Part shown: in pieces, positions 9,069-30,874 of the stretch
Position numbering within the stretch: the first letter of the stretch is position 1
Layout: every line of letters starts with the position of its first letter
NCBI RefSeq assembly: GCF_015689195.1
Contig: NZ_CP065044.1
Location: 496,001 to 560,000, forward strand
Origin: Pectobacterium aroidearum
GTDB lineage: Bacteria > Pseudomonadota > Gammaproteobacteria > Enterobacterales > Enterobacteriaceae
Direction of reading: 5' to 3'
Length of the DNA stretch: 64,000 nt
The notes under the pieces: model-generated
Seen by the model: the letters and a program-made list of their open reading frames with translations, nothing else
Database searches by the model: none
What the model was told of the DNA's origin: nothing
Position numbers and translations under genes: made by a program

Positions 9069-10340
9069 ATGTATGACGCTTCTCTTACCCTTACCGACTT
9101 CGACCCGGAGCTGGCCGACGCCATCCGGCATGAAGAACAGCGGCAGGAAACTCACATTGAACTTATCGCCTCAGAGAACTATGCCAGCCCGCTGGTGATG
9201 GCGATCCAGAACTCCGTGTTCACCAACAAATATGCGGAAGGCTACCCAGGCAAGCGCTACTACAGCGGCTGTGAGCATGTTGATGTGGCTGAACGTCTGG
9301 CGATAGAACGGGCTAAAGCGCTGTTTGACTGTGATTACGCTAACGTCCAGCCCCATGCCGGCGCGCAGGCTAATGCGGCGGTGTTTCTGGCATTGACTAA
9401 TCCGGGCGATACCGTGATGGGTATGAATCTCGCTCAGGGCGGGCATCTGACCCACGGTAACCCCTCCAATTTCTCTGGTCGTCATTACAAGATCGTCCCT
9501 TATGGGTTAGATCCTGACACAGGGCTGATCGACTACGATGAAATGGAGCGTATTGCATTGGAAGCCCGGCCAAAGATGCTAATCGGCGGGTTTTCCGCCT
9601 ATTCACGCCATAAGGATTGGGCACGTATGCGCGCGATTGCTGACAAGGTGGGCGCTATCTTCTGGGTGGACATGGCTCATGTTGCTGGCTTAGTGGCAGC
9701 GGGTGAATACCCGAATCCGCTCCCTCATGCGCATGTTGTGACCAGTACAACCCATAAGACTCTGCGCGGCCCGCGCGGTGGAATTATTTTAGCCAAAGGG
9801 CAGAGCGAGGAATTCTACAAAAAGCTTAACTCTGCCGTATTCCCCGGCATTCAGGGCGGTCCGTTGATGCACGTTATCGCCGCCAAAGCGGTGGCATTCA
9901 AGGAAGCGCTGCGCCCTGAATTCACGGTTTATCAGCGTCAGGTGGTGACCAACGCCTGTGCCATGGCGCGCGTCCTCCAACTGCGTGGCTACAAGATTGT
10001 CTCTGATGGCACCGACAACCACTTGTTACTGATTGACCTGTCCGCCAGACCCTATACTGGGAAGGATGCCGATGCTGCACTGAGCGAGGCTTACATCACG
10101 ACAAACAAGAACTCGGTGCCTAACGATCCGCGTTCACCCTTTGTGACTTCAGGTCTGCGTATTGGAACGCCAGCCGTGACGACGCGCGGTTTTGGTGTGG
10201 CAGAGTGCGAGCAACTGGCGGGATGGCTATGTGACGTACTGGATGGGCTTGGTGAAGGGAATGACGCATTAACGGCGGTACGCGATCGTGTACGCCAGCA
10301 GGTAGTGGCGCTGTGCCGACGCTATCCTGTGTACCAATAA
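9069..10340 (+). CDS. Serine hydroxymethyltransferase (glyA-type paralogue)
   Basis: PLP enzyme interconverting serine plus tetrahydrofolate with glycine plus methylene-tetrahydrofolate. Typical motifs: [37 protein letters not shown] and the PLP lysine K230 in [12 protein letters not shown]. About 423 residues. By eye it is clearly more divergent from E. coli GlyA than the ribosomal and housekeeping proteins in this window are from their E. coli versions, so I infer a second SHMT, perhaps acting on another beta-hydroxy amino acid. ATG 9069 has AGGA 8 bases upstream; ATG 9063 is only 2 bases from it. Partner of the YggS-like gene under the divergent MocR regulator. Confidence 0.9.
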   Translation: MYDASLTLTDFDPELADAIRHEEQRQETHIELIASENYASPLVMAIQNSVFTNKYAEGYPGKRYYSGCEHVDVAERLAIERAKALFDCDYANVQPHAGAQANAAVFLALTNPGDTVMGMNLAQGGHLTHGNPSNFSGRHYKIVPYGLDPDTGLIDYDEMERIALEARPKMLIGGFSAYSRHKDWARMRAIADKVGAIFWVDMAHVAGLVAAGEYPNPLPHAHVVTSTTHKTLRGPRGGIILAKGQSEEFYKKLNSAVFPGIQGGPLMHVIAAKAVAFKEALRPEFTVYQRQVVTNACAMARVLQLRGYKIVSDGTDNHLLLIDLSARPYTGKDADAALSEAYITTNKNSVPNDPRSPFVTSGLRIGTPAVTTRGFGVAECEQLAGWLCDVLDGLGEGNDALTAVRDRVRQQVVALCRRYPVYQ

Positions 10341-10411
10341 CGCAGGCGAGGTTTGTGCACAGGGATGTGCCGTCTCACGGTTGATGAAATGTGTGGCCGC
10401 TGTTTTATTCT

Positions 10412-11500
10412 TCAGGCGGAATCGGGGTATTCGTCAGGCGTGGTTAGCACCACGCGGGCGAGGGCACCAGAACCTTGCGGTCGGTTGCAGAGGAAAAATT
10501 TCCCATTGTGCAATTGAGCAATGCGCGTCACGATACTCAGCCCGAGGCCGATACCACCATATCGGCTGTCCATACGCACAAACGCCTTACTTAATTCACC
10601 CACCTTGCTTTCATCGATACCCGGTCCTTCATCTTCGATCAGTAGTTCAAGGTGTTGTCGTGTAGTCAGGCTAACCGTGATCTGGCTTGCTTCCGGGCTA
10701 TAGCGATAGGCATTTTCTACCAGATTACGTAACAACAACTGAAGTAACGTGGCATCACCGTGGAGAGTGACATCTTCCTGCGGTAATACCCATTTCAGCC
10801 TTTGCTGACGCTTTTGCAGCATCTCGGCCAACTCATCCTGCATGGGAAAAATGACGTCTTTCAGGAATGCGACATTTTCGTGGTGGCCTGCCGAAAATTC
10901 TTGTCCGACACGAGCAAGCAGCAAAAGCTGTTCCACCGTTTTCACCATTTTATCAATGCGCTTGATGAGCGAACTACAGTCAATCTGATGCTGTTGCTGA
11001 TGTAATTCAAGATGCAGCCGGATACCGGCTAGTGGGGTTCGTAACTCATGGGCGACATCCGCAGTAAACTGCCTGTCGCGTTTCAACGTTTCGTCCAGAC
11101 GCTGAAAAAGCTGGTTGATGGTGTGGGTGACGGCAGCGACTTCTTTAATATTGCTCTGCTGTGGTAGCGGCTCCAGGTTTTCGGCGGTGCGATCCTGTAA
11201 TTCTTCCTGTAAGCGGGAAAGTGGGCGGGTGATCCAACTGACCGCCTGAAAACACATGAGCGACGTCAGGATGACCATCACCAGACTGGGGATACTGAGT
11301 GAGGCTATCGCCTCATTAATCTCTTGATCGATCTGCATATTCTGGGCAGTAGCGCTCAGAGATTTATCAACCAGCAGGCCGATCTGCTCTTCGCTTTCGT
11401 GCCACAGCCAGAATACGCTGATCATCTGACAAACGAGCAAGATGCCGCCCAGTGCCAGCACTAAGCGGCGACGCATACTGGTAACGGCATCGTCCTTCAT
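10412..11500 (-). CDS. basS: Sensor histidine kinase PmrB (BasS)
   Basis: Inner-membrane sensor kinase of the PmrA-PmrB system, which responds to ferric iron and mild acid in Salmonella. 362 residues (E. coli BasS 363). Two membrane helices (about 12-34 and 70-90) flank a very short periplasmic segment, which contains an ExxE motif (E35-S-E-E38) like the iron-binding motifs described in Salmonella PmrB. Then a HAMP region, the phospho-accepting H151 in [12 protein letters not shown], and ATPase boxes ([28 protein letters not shown]). The ATG overlaps the stop of basR by 4 bases. Confidence 0.93.
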   Translation of the reverse strand: MKDDAVTSMRRRLVLALGGILLVCQMISVFWLWHESEEQIGLLVDKSLSATAQNMQIDQEINEAIASLSIPSLVMVILTSLMCFQAVSWITRPLSRLQEELQDRTAENLEPLPQQSNIKEVAAVTHTINQLFQRLDETLKRDRQFTADVAHELRTPLAGIRLHLELHQQQHQIDCSSLIKRIDKMVKTVEQLLLLARVGQEFSAGHHENVAFLKDVIFPMQDELAEMLQKRQQRLKWVLPQEDVTLHGDATLLQLLLRNLVENAYRYSPEASQITVSLTTRQHLELLIEDEGPGIDESKVGELSKAFVRMDSRYGGIGLGLSIVTRIAQLHNGKFFLCNRPQGSGALARVVLTTPDEYPDSA

Positions 11501-12165
11501 GGTTGTTCACCTTTAGTCAGCAGATAGCCAAAGCCGCGTAGGGTTCGGATGCGGTCTTTTCCTATCTTCTGACGCAGATTATGGATATGTACTTCCAGTG
11601 AATTGGAGGACGGATCGTCGTTCCAGGCATAAATATCCTGGTGCAGAACCTCTCGGTGCACCTGAGAACCGGCTTTCAACACCAGCCGGGACAATATGGC
11701 AAACTCTTTCGGCGTTAGCACTATCGGCTTTTCGTCCAGCCACACCTGTTGATTGTTTAAATCCAACGTGATGTTGTCGACCTGTATCTTGCTGTTGCTT
11801 GAACCCTGATTGCGGCGAATCAGCGCGCGTACGCGCGCCTGTAATTCCGTCAGTGCGAAAGGCTTGGCGAGATAATCGTCTGCTCCCACATCCAGCCCGC
11901 TGACGCGATCGTTTACCTTATCGCGCGCCGTTAGGATGAGCACGGGATGCTGGTAGTTATTTTTACGCCAGCGAGAGAGCAGGGCGAGCCCGTCGTCGTC
12001 CGGTAAACCCAGATCGAGAATGACCAGGCTGTAGTGCGCGCTGCTGATGAGCGCGTCTGCTTCTTTGGCTGTGCCTGCGCAATCGCAGGCATAACCTTCA
12101 TGACCCAACGCCAATAGCAATCCTTCCTGCAACAGCTTATCGTCTTCAACAATCAATAATTTCAT
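11497..12165 (-). CDS. basR: Response regulator PmrA (BasR), OmpR family
   Basis: DNA-binding response regulator of 222 residues (same as E. coli BasR). The receiver domain has an acidic pocket at E7-D8-D9 and the phosphorylation site D51 in [10 protein letters not shown], with the conserved lysine in [14 protein letters not shown]. The C-terminal winged helix is OmpR-type ([13 protein letters not shown], then [11 protein letters not shown]). It sits between eptA and basS with 4-base overlaps on both sides, so all three are one operon. A PmrA box upstream of eptA (13870-13886) suggests autoregulation. In Erwinia carotovora this pair has been linked to virulence regulation. Confidence 0.94.
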   Translation of the reverse strand: MKLLIVEDDKLLQEGLLLALGHEGYACDCAGTAKEADALISSAHYSLVILDLGLPDDDGLALLSRWRKNNYQHPVLILTARDKVNDRVSGLDVGADDYLAKPFALTELQARVRALIRRNQGSSNSKIQVDNITLDLNNQQVWLDEKPIVLTPKEFAILSRLVLKAGSQVHREVLHQDIYAWNDDPSSNSLEVHIHNLRQKIGKDRIRTLRGFGYLLTKGEQP

Positions 12166-13808
12166 GTTGCCTTATCCCTGCACGGCTGAAGGATATCGAG
12201 CTGAGGCTGATATTCTTTCGTGGCGATAGTAAACATCCCCAGTATGGTATGGAAAAGATTATCTTGCGAGTACTCCTGCTGTTTCGCGTTCTGGCGTAGA
12301 CAGGTGTCCTGAATGGCCTGCTGTTGCTGGTAACCCGGTGATAACCACATCAGCATTGGCACGTGTGTTTGCTGCTTGGGCGCAATAGAGTAGGGCATGC
12401 TGTGCAGATAGATACCGTTCTCTCCTAGCGATTCGCCGTGGTCGGACAGGTAAACCAGCGAGGTATTAAATTTATCCTGATGCTGTTTCAGTAAATTGAT
12501 CGCTTTATCCAGAACAAAATCGACATACAGGATCGTATTGTCATACGTGTTGGTCAGCGCTTCCTGCGTACAGGTTTGAATCTGATTGGTATCACAGGTT
12601 GGGGTAAATTTCTTAAAGGCGTCAGGGTAGCGCTGGTAATAGCTCGGGCCGTGACTGCCTATGGTGTGTAATACGATAATCCCGTCGTTATCGAGCTTAT
12701 TGATATAGTCTTCGACGCCGTGGAATAACGCTTCATCGTGGCATTCGCCGCTGGTGCATAATCCCGGCAGTTTTAGCGATGTCACATCAACCATTGGCAC
12801 ACGCGTACAGACATCTTTGCAGCCGCCGTCATTTTCCTGCCAGAGCACGTTAACTTTTGCCCGTTGTAATATATCGAGCAACCCTTCCTGATGGCTGGCT
12901 AAGCCACCATCAAAGCCTTGGCGCGGCATGTTGGAAAACATGCACGGAACGGAAACACCTGTTGATGTGCCGCACGATGAGGTGTTGTCAAAATAAACCA
13001 CGTTGTCTTTCGCCAGCAGCGGGTTGGTTTCCTTCTCATAGCCACCCAGCGAAAAGTTTTGTGCCCGTGATGTCTCGCCGACGACCAGAATAACCAGATT
13101 CTTTTTTGCCGTAGGGGATGACGATGGCACTTTGTGGGCATCCAGACCAATTTGTACCAACGGTAGATTAGCCAACGCGATGTGCTTATGGTAGGACAAG
13201 CTGGCTGCTACAATATTGCTGGGTGTAATCGCTTTTACCAACTCTTTGTTATTACGCATGAACGAGGCGTAATCTTTATAAAAGAACGCTGCGACAGATA
13301 AAATGGCGAATAACGAAATAATGACGCTAAGAAAGCGCATACCAATGTAGAGCGTCGTCGGTTTGGCTGGCTTTATTTTTATCCAGACGGCGAGCGCGGC
13401 GGGAATGACACCAATAAAGAATACCCAGGCGACAAGCTGTGGCGTAAGCAGTGAAAAAGATTCGCTAGCCGTTGTCTCCACAATATTCTGAACCATGGTG
13501 CGGTCAATGATAATGCCGTAGTTCAGCATGAAGTACTGCGCGGCGGCACCGGTCAGCAGGAAGAAAACAATGACGGCCTTACGCAGGTAAGGGACGGCAA
13601 TCAGCGTGAAAATAATATTCAACGTCGTGAAAATCACAACGGGCATGCTGAGAAAGAACGGGATATTTATCCAGTCTGTCATGTCTAACAATTGCAGCGT
13701 CTGGCGGTAGTAGGCGATGTTCTGGACCAGAGTAATAAAGGCAGAAAAGATCAGCACGAACGTGATGCTGCTCAGGTGTGGTCTGCCCATCGGTATTGGT
13801 TTTTTCAT
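12162..13808 (-). CDS. eptA: Lipid A phosphoethanolamine transferase EptA (PmrC)
   Basis: Inner-membrane enzyme with a periplasmic catalytic domain that moves phosphoethanolamine from phosphatidylethanolamine to lipid A phosphates, lowering negative charge and giving polymyxin resistance. 548 residues (E. coli 547). Five hydrophobic helices fall within residues ~10-180. The sulfatase-fold domain carries E245 and the nucleophile T246 in [11 protein letters not shown], metal and substrate residues in [11 protein letters not shown] and [12 protein letters not shown], and paired cysteines typical of the family. First gene of eptA-basR-basS; a PmrA box lies about 60 bases upstream of its ATG. Confidence 0.95.
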   Translation of the reverse strand: MKKPIPMGRPHLSSITFVLIFSAFITLVQNIAYYRQTLQLLDMTDWINIPFFLSMPVVIFTTLNIIFTLIAVPYLRKAVIVFFLLTGAAAQYFMLNYGIIIDRTMVQNIVETTASESFSLLTPQLVAWVFFIGVIPAALAVWIKIKPAKPTTLYIGMRFLSVIISLFAILSVAAFFYKDYASFMRNNKELVKAITPSNIVAASLSYHKHIALANLPLVQIGLDAHKVPSSSPTAKKNLVILVVGETSRAQNFSLGGYEKETNPLLAKDNVVYFDNTSSCGTSTGVSVPCMFSNMPRQGFDGGLASHQEGLLDILQRAKVNVLWQENDGGCKDVCTRVPMVDVTSLKLPGLCTSGECHDEALFHGVEDYINKLDNDGIIVLHTIGSHGPSYYQRYPDAFKKFTPTCDTNQIQTCTQEALTNTYDNTILYVDFVLDKAINLLKQHQDKFNTSLVYLSDHGESLGENGIYLHSMPYSIAPKQQTHVPMLMWLSPGYQQQQAIQDTCLRQNAKQQEYSQDNLFHTILGMFTIATKEYQPQLDILQPCRDKAT

Positions 13809-13869
13809 ACACGTCTCTCGTGATTTCCATGATGGAGAGGAAAGAAGACGCTGACTCTAGCGGGGTTAA

Positions 13870-13886
13870 ATTAATACAACCTTAAG
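13870..13886 (-). promoter_or_regulatory. PmrA box upstream of eptA
   Basis: On the minus strand the site reads CTTAAGGTTGTATTAAT: two half-sites CTTAAG and ATTAAT with start-to-start spacing of 11 bases, matching the known PmrA direct-repeat operator. It ends about 60 bases before the eptA ATG, a position suited to activation. Confidence 0.75.
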
Positions 13887-13960
13887 AGGGAGCCCGTTAA
13901 ATTCAGGGACGCGAGAGTGGACATTTGCTAGACTATGTCCCTTGTCAATACAAAATAAAT

Positions 13961-14102
13961 ATACCCGTCATACTTCAAGCTGCTTGTGCGTTGGCCGCCC
14001 TTATTCACCCCAGTCACTTACTTGAGTAAGCTCCTGGGGATTTGCGCGGGGCGTTGTTTAAAACGCCGACGTTTTATCACGCAACTCGAATTATTTAGGG
14101 GT
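13961..14102. repeat. ERIC (IRU) palindromic repeat
   Basis: About 140 bp with the ERIC core: CCCCAGTCACTTACTT at ~14009-14024 followed by GTAAGCTCCTGGGGATT, the two segments from which the standard ERIC primers were drawn. The ends are imperfect inverted repeats (ATACCCGTCATACTTCAAG against CTCGAATTATTTAGGGGT). It lies right up against yheO, whose ATG 14130 is 27 bases away, so it probably forms part of the 5' leader of the yheO-tusDCB transcript. Confidence 0.92.
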
Positions 14103-14129
14103 TAAATGATGCTGAGGGTGGTGTCTGCC

Positions 14130-14852
14130 ATGTCTAATTCGCTTGTATCTGGCGAATCTTATGAGCTTGATTTGCTGGATGAACGTCCTTTCAGCCAAAC
14201 GGACTATGAGATCCTGAAATCGTATGAAGCGGTGGTTGATGGCTTGGCCATGTTGATTGGCGAGCACTGTGAGATTGTGTTGCACTCGCTCGAGGATCTT
14301 AAATGTTCCGCCGTGCGTATTGCAAATGGAGAGCATACTGGCAGGAAGATTGGCTCGCCGATTACGGATCTTGCATTGCGCATGCTGCATGACATGGCAG
14401 GTGAAGATAGCAGCGTATCGAAAGCGTATTTTACCCGCGCAAAAAGCGGTGTGTTGATGAAGTCAGTCACGATTGCGATTCGTAATCGCGATCAGCGCGT
14501 GATTGGGCTGCTATGCATCAACATGAATCTGGACGTCCCTTTCTCCCAGATCGTGCAGACCTTTATTCCACCTGAAACGCATGATGCCGCATCTTCTGTT
14601 AACTTTGCGTCGTCGGTTGATGACCTCGTGGCACAAACGCTGGAATTTTCGATCGAAGAAGTCAATGCGGATCGCAACGTCTCCAATAATGCGAAAAATC
14701 GTCAAATTGTACTGAGCCTGTACGAGAAAGGTATCTTTGATATTAAAGACGCCATCAACCAGGTCGCCGAACGTCTCAATATTTCCAAACACACGGTCTA
14801 CCTTTATATCCGTCAATTCAAAAGCGGCGACTTCAGCGGACATGAACGCTGA
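14130..14852 (+). CDS. yheO: YheO, PAS-like/helix-turn-helix transcriptional regulator
   Basis: Predicted transcription regulator of 240 residues, the same length as E. coli YheO. The N-terminal two thirds is the YheO PAS-like domain ([21 protein letters not shown]); the C-terminal part is a helix-turn-helix ([27 protein letters not shown]). The frame extends to ATG 14106, but ATG 14130 (MSNSLVSGE) matches the family start. Its stop overlaps the tusD start by one base, so it is translationally linked to tusDCB, as in E. coli. Its regulatory targets are not evident from sequence; it may be linked to tRNA thiolation through the operon. Confidence 0.93.
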   Translation: MSNSLVSGESYELDLLDERPFSQTDYEILKSYEAVVDGLAMLIGEHCEIVLHSLEDLKCSAVRIANGEHTGRKIGSPITDLALRMLHDMAGEDSSVSKAYFTRAKSGVLMKSVTIAIRNRDQRVIGLLCINMNLDVPFSQIVQTFIPPETHDAASSVNFASSVDDLVAQTLEFSIEEVNADRNVSNNAKNRQIVLSLYEKGIFDIKDAINQVAERLNISKHTVYLYIRQFKSGDFSGHER

Positions 14853-15241
14853 TGCTGAGTTACTGTTTGCTGGTAACCGGCCCTGCTTATGGCACACAGC
14901 AAGCGAGCAGCGCGTTGCAGTTTGCGCAGGCACTGTTGGCTGAGGGGCACAGACTGAAAAGTGTGTTCTTCTATCGGGAAGGCGTGTTGAATGCCAACCA
15001 ACTGACGTCACCTGCTAATGATGAATTTGATCTTGTACGCGCTTGGCAGCTGTTGGGTGAAACACATCAGGTGGCGCTGAATGTCTGTGTTGCCGCCGCG
15101 CTGCGCCGAGGCGTGACCGATGCTCAGCAAGCTGCTCAGCTCAATCTTGCAGGTGCGAATCTGCAACCCGGATTTGTTCTGAGTGGGTTGGGTGAGTTGG
15201 CACAATCGGTGTTGACCTGCGATCGGGTTATTCAGTTTTAA
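14852..15241 (+). CDS. tusD: Sulfurtransferase complex subunit TusD
   Basis: Part of the TusBCD heterohexamer that relays sulfur from TusA to TusE and MnmA for 2-thiolation of U34 in tRNA for Glu, Gln and Lys. DsrE-fold protein of 129 residues. The sulfur-carrying cysteine is C79 (in [13 protein letters not shown]), equivalent to E. coli Cys78. Overlaps yheO by one base and is followed by tusC 9 bases downstream. Confidence 0.95.
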   Translation: MLSYCLLVTGPAYGTQQASSALQFAQALLAEGHRLKSVFFYREGVLNANQLTSPANDEFDLVRAWQLLGETHQVALNVCVAAALRRGVTDAQQAAQLNLAGANLQPGFVLSGLGELAQSVLTCDRVIQF

Positions 15242-15250
15242 GGTAGCGTT

Positions 15251-15610
15251 ATGAAGCGAGTCGCATTTGTTTTTACCCATGCTCCACATGGGAACGCTTC
15301 CGGGCGAGAGGGGCTGGATGCGCTATTGGCGGTGTCAGCACTGACAGAAGAGATTGGCGTGTTTTTTGTTGGCGATGGCGTACTTCAATTGCTGCCTCAG
15401 CAACAGCCGGACCAGATTTTGATGCGTAATTATATCGCAACGTTTGGCGTGTTGCCGCTGTACGATATCGACTGTTGCTATCTGTGCGAAACGTCCGTGC
15501 GCCAGCGCGGATTGAGCATCGATACGAACTGGGTTTTGGATGTGGAGCTGTTAGCGCCGGAAGCCTTGCGCAGCAAATTGGCCAGCTATCATTCCATCCT
15601 TTCATTCTAG
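15251..15610 (+). CDS. tusC: Sulfurtransferase complex subunit TusC
   Basis: DsrF-like subunit of the TusBCD sulfur relay complex, 119 residues as in E. coli. Starts [27 protein letters not shown], a typical DsrE/F-fold beginning. It does not carry sulfur itself in the E. coli complex. It lies between tusD and tusB in the same transcript. Confidence 0.95.
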   Translation: MKRVAFVFTHAPHGNASGREGLDALLAVSALTEEIGVFFVGDGVLQLLPQQQPDQILMRNYIATFGVLPLYDIDCCYLCETSVRQRGLSIDTNWVLDVELLAPEALRSKLASYHSILSF

Positions 15611-15627
15611 CGACGGATCTTCTCTTT

Positions 15628-15915
15628 ATGCTGCATACGCTCTCATGTTCCCCTTATCACGCTGATCTGGATACGCTGTTGCGTGGACTGGATAAAGGTG
15701 ACGCTTTAGTCTTATTGCAAGATGGTGTTATCGCTGCTCTGGCTGGTGGAAACATTATCTATCGTCTTCTTGATTCCGCGGTTCCGCTCTACGCGCTTCG
15801 GCCTGATGTCGTAGCGAGAGGAATGACTGAACAAATTTCAAACAGTGTAGTGCTCATTGACTATAATGAATTTGTTCAACTGACAGTGGAGCACCCGCAG
15901 CAACTCGCGTGGTAA
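15628..15915 (+). CDS. tusB: Sulfurtransferase complex subunit TusB
   Basis: DsrH-like subunit of the TusBCD complex, 95 residues, same length as E. coli TusB. It starts MLHTLSCSPYHADLDTLLR at ATG 15628 and ends HPQQLAW, matching the family; an upstream in-frame extension to 15475 overlaps tusC and is not expected to be used. Last gene before the str operon promoter. Confidence 0.94.
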   Translation: MLHTLSCSPYHADLDTLLRGLDKGDALVLLQDGVIAALAGGNIIYRLLDSAVPLYALRPDVVARGMTEQISNSVVLIDYNEFVQLTVEHPQQLAW

Positions 15916-15936
15916 CGCCGAATTTTTGTATATTTC

Positions 15937-16421
<485 letters not shown>

Positions 16422-16502
16422 TGGTTCTCCGTTAAGTAAGGCCAAACGTTTTAACTTAAATGTCAAACTAAACTCGTAGAGTTTTGGACAATCCTGAATT
16501 AA

Positions 16503-16988
<486 letters not shown>

Positions 16989-17075
16989 TCCCTTCGCTGT
17001 AGGCATGCTAACCAAGCGGGCGCTAAAAATAGCCAACCCGCTTGGGTTAACTAAATTGAACGCCCTAGTATATAG

Positions 17076-19199
<2,124 letters not shown>

Positions 19200-19253
19200 G
19201 CCTCAGGGTTAAAACAAAATCCCGTGCTCTCTCCATAGGGGGAGAGCATTTGA

Positions 19254-20453
<1,200 letters not shown>

Positions 20454-20474
20454 TCGCTGATAAACTCAATGCAT

Positions 20475-20502
20475 GAAAAAGGCACTTCGGTGCCTTTTTT
20501 TA
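20475..20502 (+). terminator. str operon terminator
   Basis: AAAAAGGCAC-TTCG-GTGCCTTTTTTT: a 6-bp GC-rich stem with a UUCG tetraloop and a long T run, just after tuf. Confidence 0.93.
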
Positions 20503-20526
20503 CGTCTAAATCATTAAATGGAAATT

Positions 20527-20549
20527 GAAATAAAAATAATTCTTATTTA
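20527..20549 (+). promoter_or_regulatory. Possible Fur box upstream of bfd
   Basis: An AT-rich, roughly palindromic stretch (AAATAAAAATAATTCTTATTTAC) resembling the Fur consensus built from GATAAT repeats. It lies about 110 bases upstream of bfd, an iron-starvation gene that is Fur-repressed in E. coli. The match is imperfect. Confidence 0.45.
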
Positions 20550-20657
20550 CAATGTTGGAATTGGTTAAAAAATCGCTAGGAGCGGTTTCAAGTGCCGTTT
20601 GCAGTGTCTCGAAAGGTAACGTGAAAGACACTCGCGATAACGAAGAGTTATTCTGGT

Positions 20658-20852
20658 ATGTATGTTTGTTTGTGCAACGCAATTTCTGACAAAGCTATTC
20701 GTAATGCTGTTCGTCAGCACCAGCCTCAATCTATGCAGCAACTACGCAAACTCGTTCCTATTGGGACAGACTGCGGCAAGTGTATTCGTCAGGCGCGTGT
20801 CATTTTCGAGGAAGAGCAAGCCAAAATTCCTGATATGTATGAAGTAGCATAA
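20658..20852 (+). CDS. bfd: Bacterioferritin-associated ferredoxin Bfd
   Basis: Small [2Fe-2S] protein that docks on bacterioferritin and donates electrons so that stored ferric iron can be released. 64 residues. The four cluster cysteines are C4, C6, C39 and C42 (CLC near the start, CGKC later), the BFD-fold pattern. Next to bfr, its partner. Confidence 0.96.
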   Translation: MYVCLCNAISDKAIRNAVRQHQPQSMQQLRKLVPIGTDCGKCIRQARVIFEEEQAKIPDMYEVA

Positions 20853-20924
20853 AATGTAGGGTTGTTTTTTTGACTCTCTGCTTACCGGTTCTACACTTTA
20901 AGAACTGGAGCGGAGGAGCATGTC

Positions 20925-21398
20925 ATGAAAGGCGATAAAAAAGTCATTACACACCTGAATAAGTTATTGGGCAACGAGCTGGTAGCCATTAACCAATATT
21001 TTCTTCATGCCCGGATGTTTAAAAACTGGGGCTTAACCCGTCTTAACGATCACGAATATCATGAGTCTATCGACGAAATGAAACACGCTGATCGCTACAT
21101 CGAACGAATCCTGTTTCTCGAAGGCATCCCGAATCTGCAGGATTTGGGTAAGTTAAATATTGGCGAAGATGTCGAAGAGATTTTACGTTCTGATCTTCAA
21201 CTTGAGTTGGATGGTGCAAAGAATCTGCGTGAGGCGATTGCCTATGCCGATTCGGTACATGACTACGTCAGTAGGGATTTAATGATAGAAATTCTTGCCG
21301 ATGAAGAAGGACACATCGACTGGCTGGAAACTGAGTTGGATTTGATTTCACGTCTTGGTATACAAAACTATCTTCAGGCGCAGTTAAAAGCGGAGTAA
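20925..21398 (+). CDS. bfr: Bacterioferritin
   Basis: Haem-containing iron-storage protein forming a 24-subunit shell. 157 residues. All ferroxidase ligands are present (E18, E51, H54, E94, E127, H130) and the haem-ligating M52 is intact, so this is an active Bfr, not the haem-only type. Ribosome site GGAGGAG upstream. Follows bfd by 72 bases. Confidence 0.97.
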   Translation: MKGDKKVITHLNKLLGNELVAINQYFLHARMFKNWGLTRLNDHEYHESIDEMKHADRYIERILFLEGIPNLQDLGKLNIGEDVEEILRSDLQLELDGAKNLREAIAYADSVHDYVSRDLMIEILADEEGHIDWLETELDLISRLGIQNYLQAQLKAE

Positions 21399-21491
21399 CA
21401 TGGCATCATAAATATGTTACGCACCTAGCCTAATCCGGCCGGACGCAGACGTATCACTCCGGCCGCGTTTAAAATCATTTCATCCTGCTTG

Positions 21492-21519
21492 TTGCTTCCC
21501 CGGCCAATTTGCGTATAAT
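21492..21519 (+). promoter_or_regulatory. S10 operon promoter
   Basis: TTGCTT at 21492-21497, 16-base spacer, TATAAT at 21514-21519, followed by a GC-rich start region (GCGCGAGC). About 185 bases upstream of rpsJ. Confidence 0.82.
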
Positions 21520-21525
21520 GCGCGA

Positions 21526-22016
<491 letters not shown>

Positions 22017-22036
22017 TCAGGTCATTGAGCGATTGA

Positions 22037-24432
<2,396 letters not shown>

Positions 24433-24445
24433 TCTTAGAGGATAA

Positions 24446-24727
<282 letters not shown>

Positions 24728-24732
24728 GGTAG

Positions 24733-26661
<1,929 letters not shown>

Positions 26662-26686
26662 TAAAGTAGCGCTCTTCTCTCATGAT

Positions 26687-26718
26687 AAACGGCTCTGCAA
26701 AGGGCCGTTTATTTTTTC
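26687..26718 (+). terminator. S10 operon terminator
   Basis: AAACGGCTCT-GCAA-AGGGCCGTTT forms a 10-bp stem with one G-U pair, followed by ATTTTTT. Confidence 0.9.
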
Positions 26719-26741
26719 TACCCATACCAAGGAAGCGGTGT

Positions 26742-26747
26742 TATAAT
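26742..26747 (+). promoter_or_regulatory. -10 element of spc operon promoter
   Basis: TATAAT in GGTGTTATAATGCTGCGC, about 80 bases before rplN and just after the S10 terminator. The -35 region is poor (no TTGACA-like hexamer at 17 bases), so only the -10 is called. Confidence 0.65.
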
Positions 26748-26812
26748 GCTGCGCCCTCAATTATGGGGTATTTAATGGCCCGAAAGGGTCCTAAAGTAGT
26801 AGTTGACATTAG

Positions 26813-28394
<1,582 letters not shown>

Positions 28395-28421
28395 TTGTCA
28401 CCAATTGAATCACGGGAGTAA

Positions 28422-28820
<399 letters not shown>

Positions 28821-28832
28821 TCGGGAGGAAAA

Positions 28833-29366
28833 ATGTCTCGTGTTGCAAAAGCACCCGTCGTCATTCCTGCCGGCGTAGAGGTAAAACTCAACGGTCAGGA
28901 TATTTCGATTAAGGGTAAAAACGGCGAGCTGAGTCGTAAGATCCACGATGCTGTTGAAGTGAAACAAGCTGACAACGCTCTGACTTTCGCTCCGCGCGAA
29001 GGTTTCGTTGACGGATGGGCCCAGGCGGGCACCACTCGCGCTCTGTTGAACGCAATGGTTATCGGTGTTACCGAAGGCTTCACCAAGAAGCTGCAACTGG
29101 TTGGTGTTGGTTACCGTGCTGCTGTTAAAGGCAATGTGGTTAACCTGTCTCTTGGGTTCTCTCACCCAGTAGATCACGCACTGCCGGCAGGTATTACTGC
29201 AGAATGCCCAAGCCAAACTGAAATCGTACTGAAAGGTGCTGATAAGCAGGTTATTGGTCAGGTCGCTGCGGAATTACGCGCCTACCGTCGTCCTGAGCCT
29301 TACAAAGGCAAGGGTGTCCGTTACGCCGACGAAGTCGTGCGTACCAAAGAGGCTAAGAAGAAGTAA
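28833..29366 (+). CDS. rplF: 50S ribosomal protein L6
   Basis: 177 residues, [21 protein letters not shown]. Two-domain protein near the sarcin-ricin loop and factor-binding site. spc operon. Confidence 0.98.
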   Translation: MSRVAKAPVVIPAGVEVKLNGQDISIKGKNGELSRKIHDAVEVKQADNALTFAPREGFVDGWAQAGTTRALLNAMVIGVTEGFTKKLQLVGVGYRAAVKGNVVNLSLGFSHPVDHALPAGITAECPSQTEIVLKGADKQVIGQVAAELRAYRRPEPYKGKGVRYADEVVRTKEAKKK

Positions 29367-29729
<363 letters not shown>

Positions 29730-29734
29730 GGTAG

Positions 29735-30867
<1,133 letters not shown>

Positions 30868-30874
30868 GTAGCAG

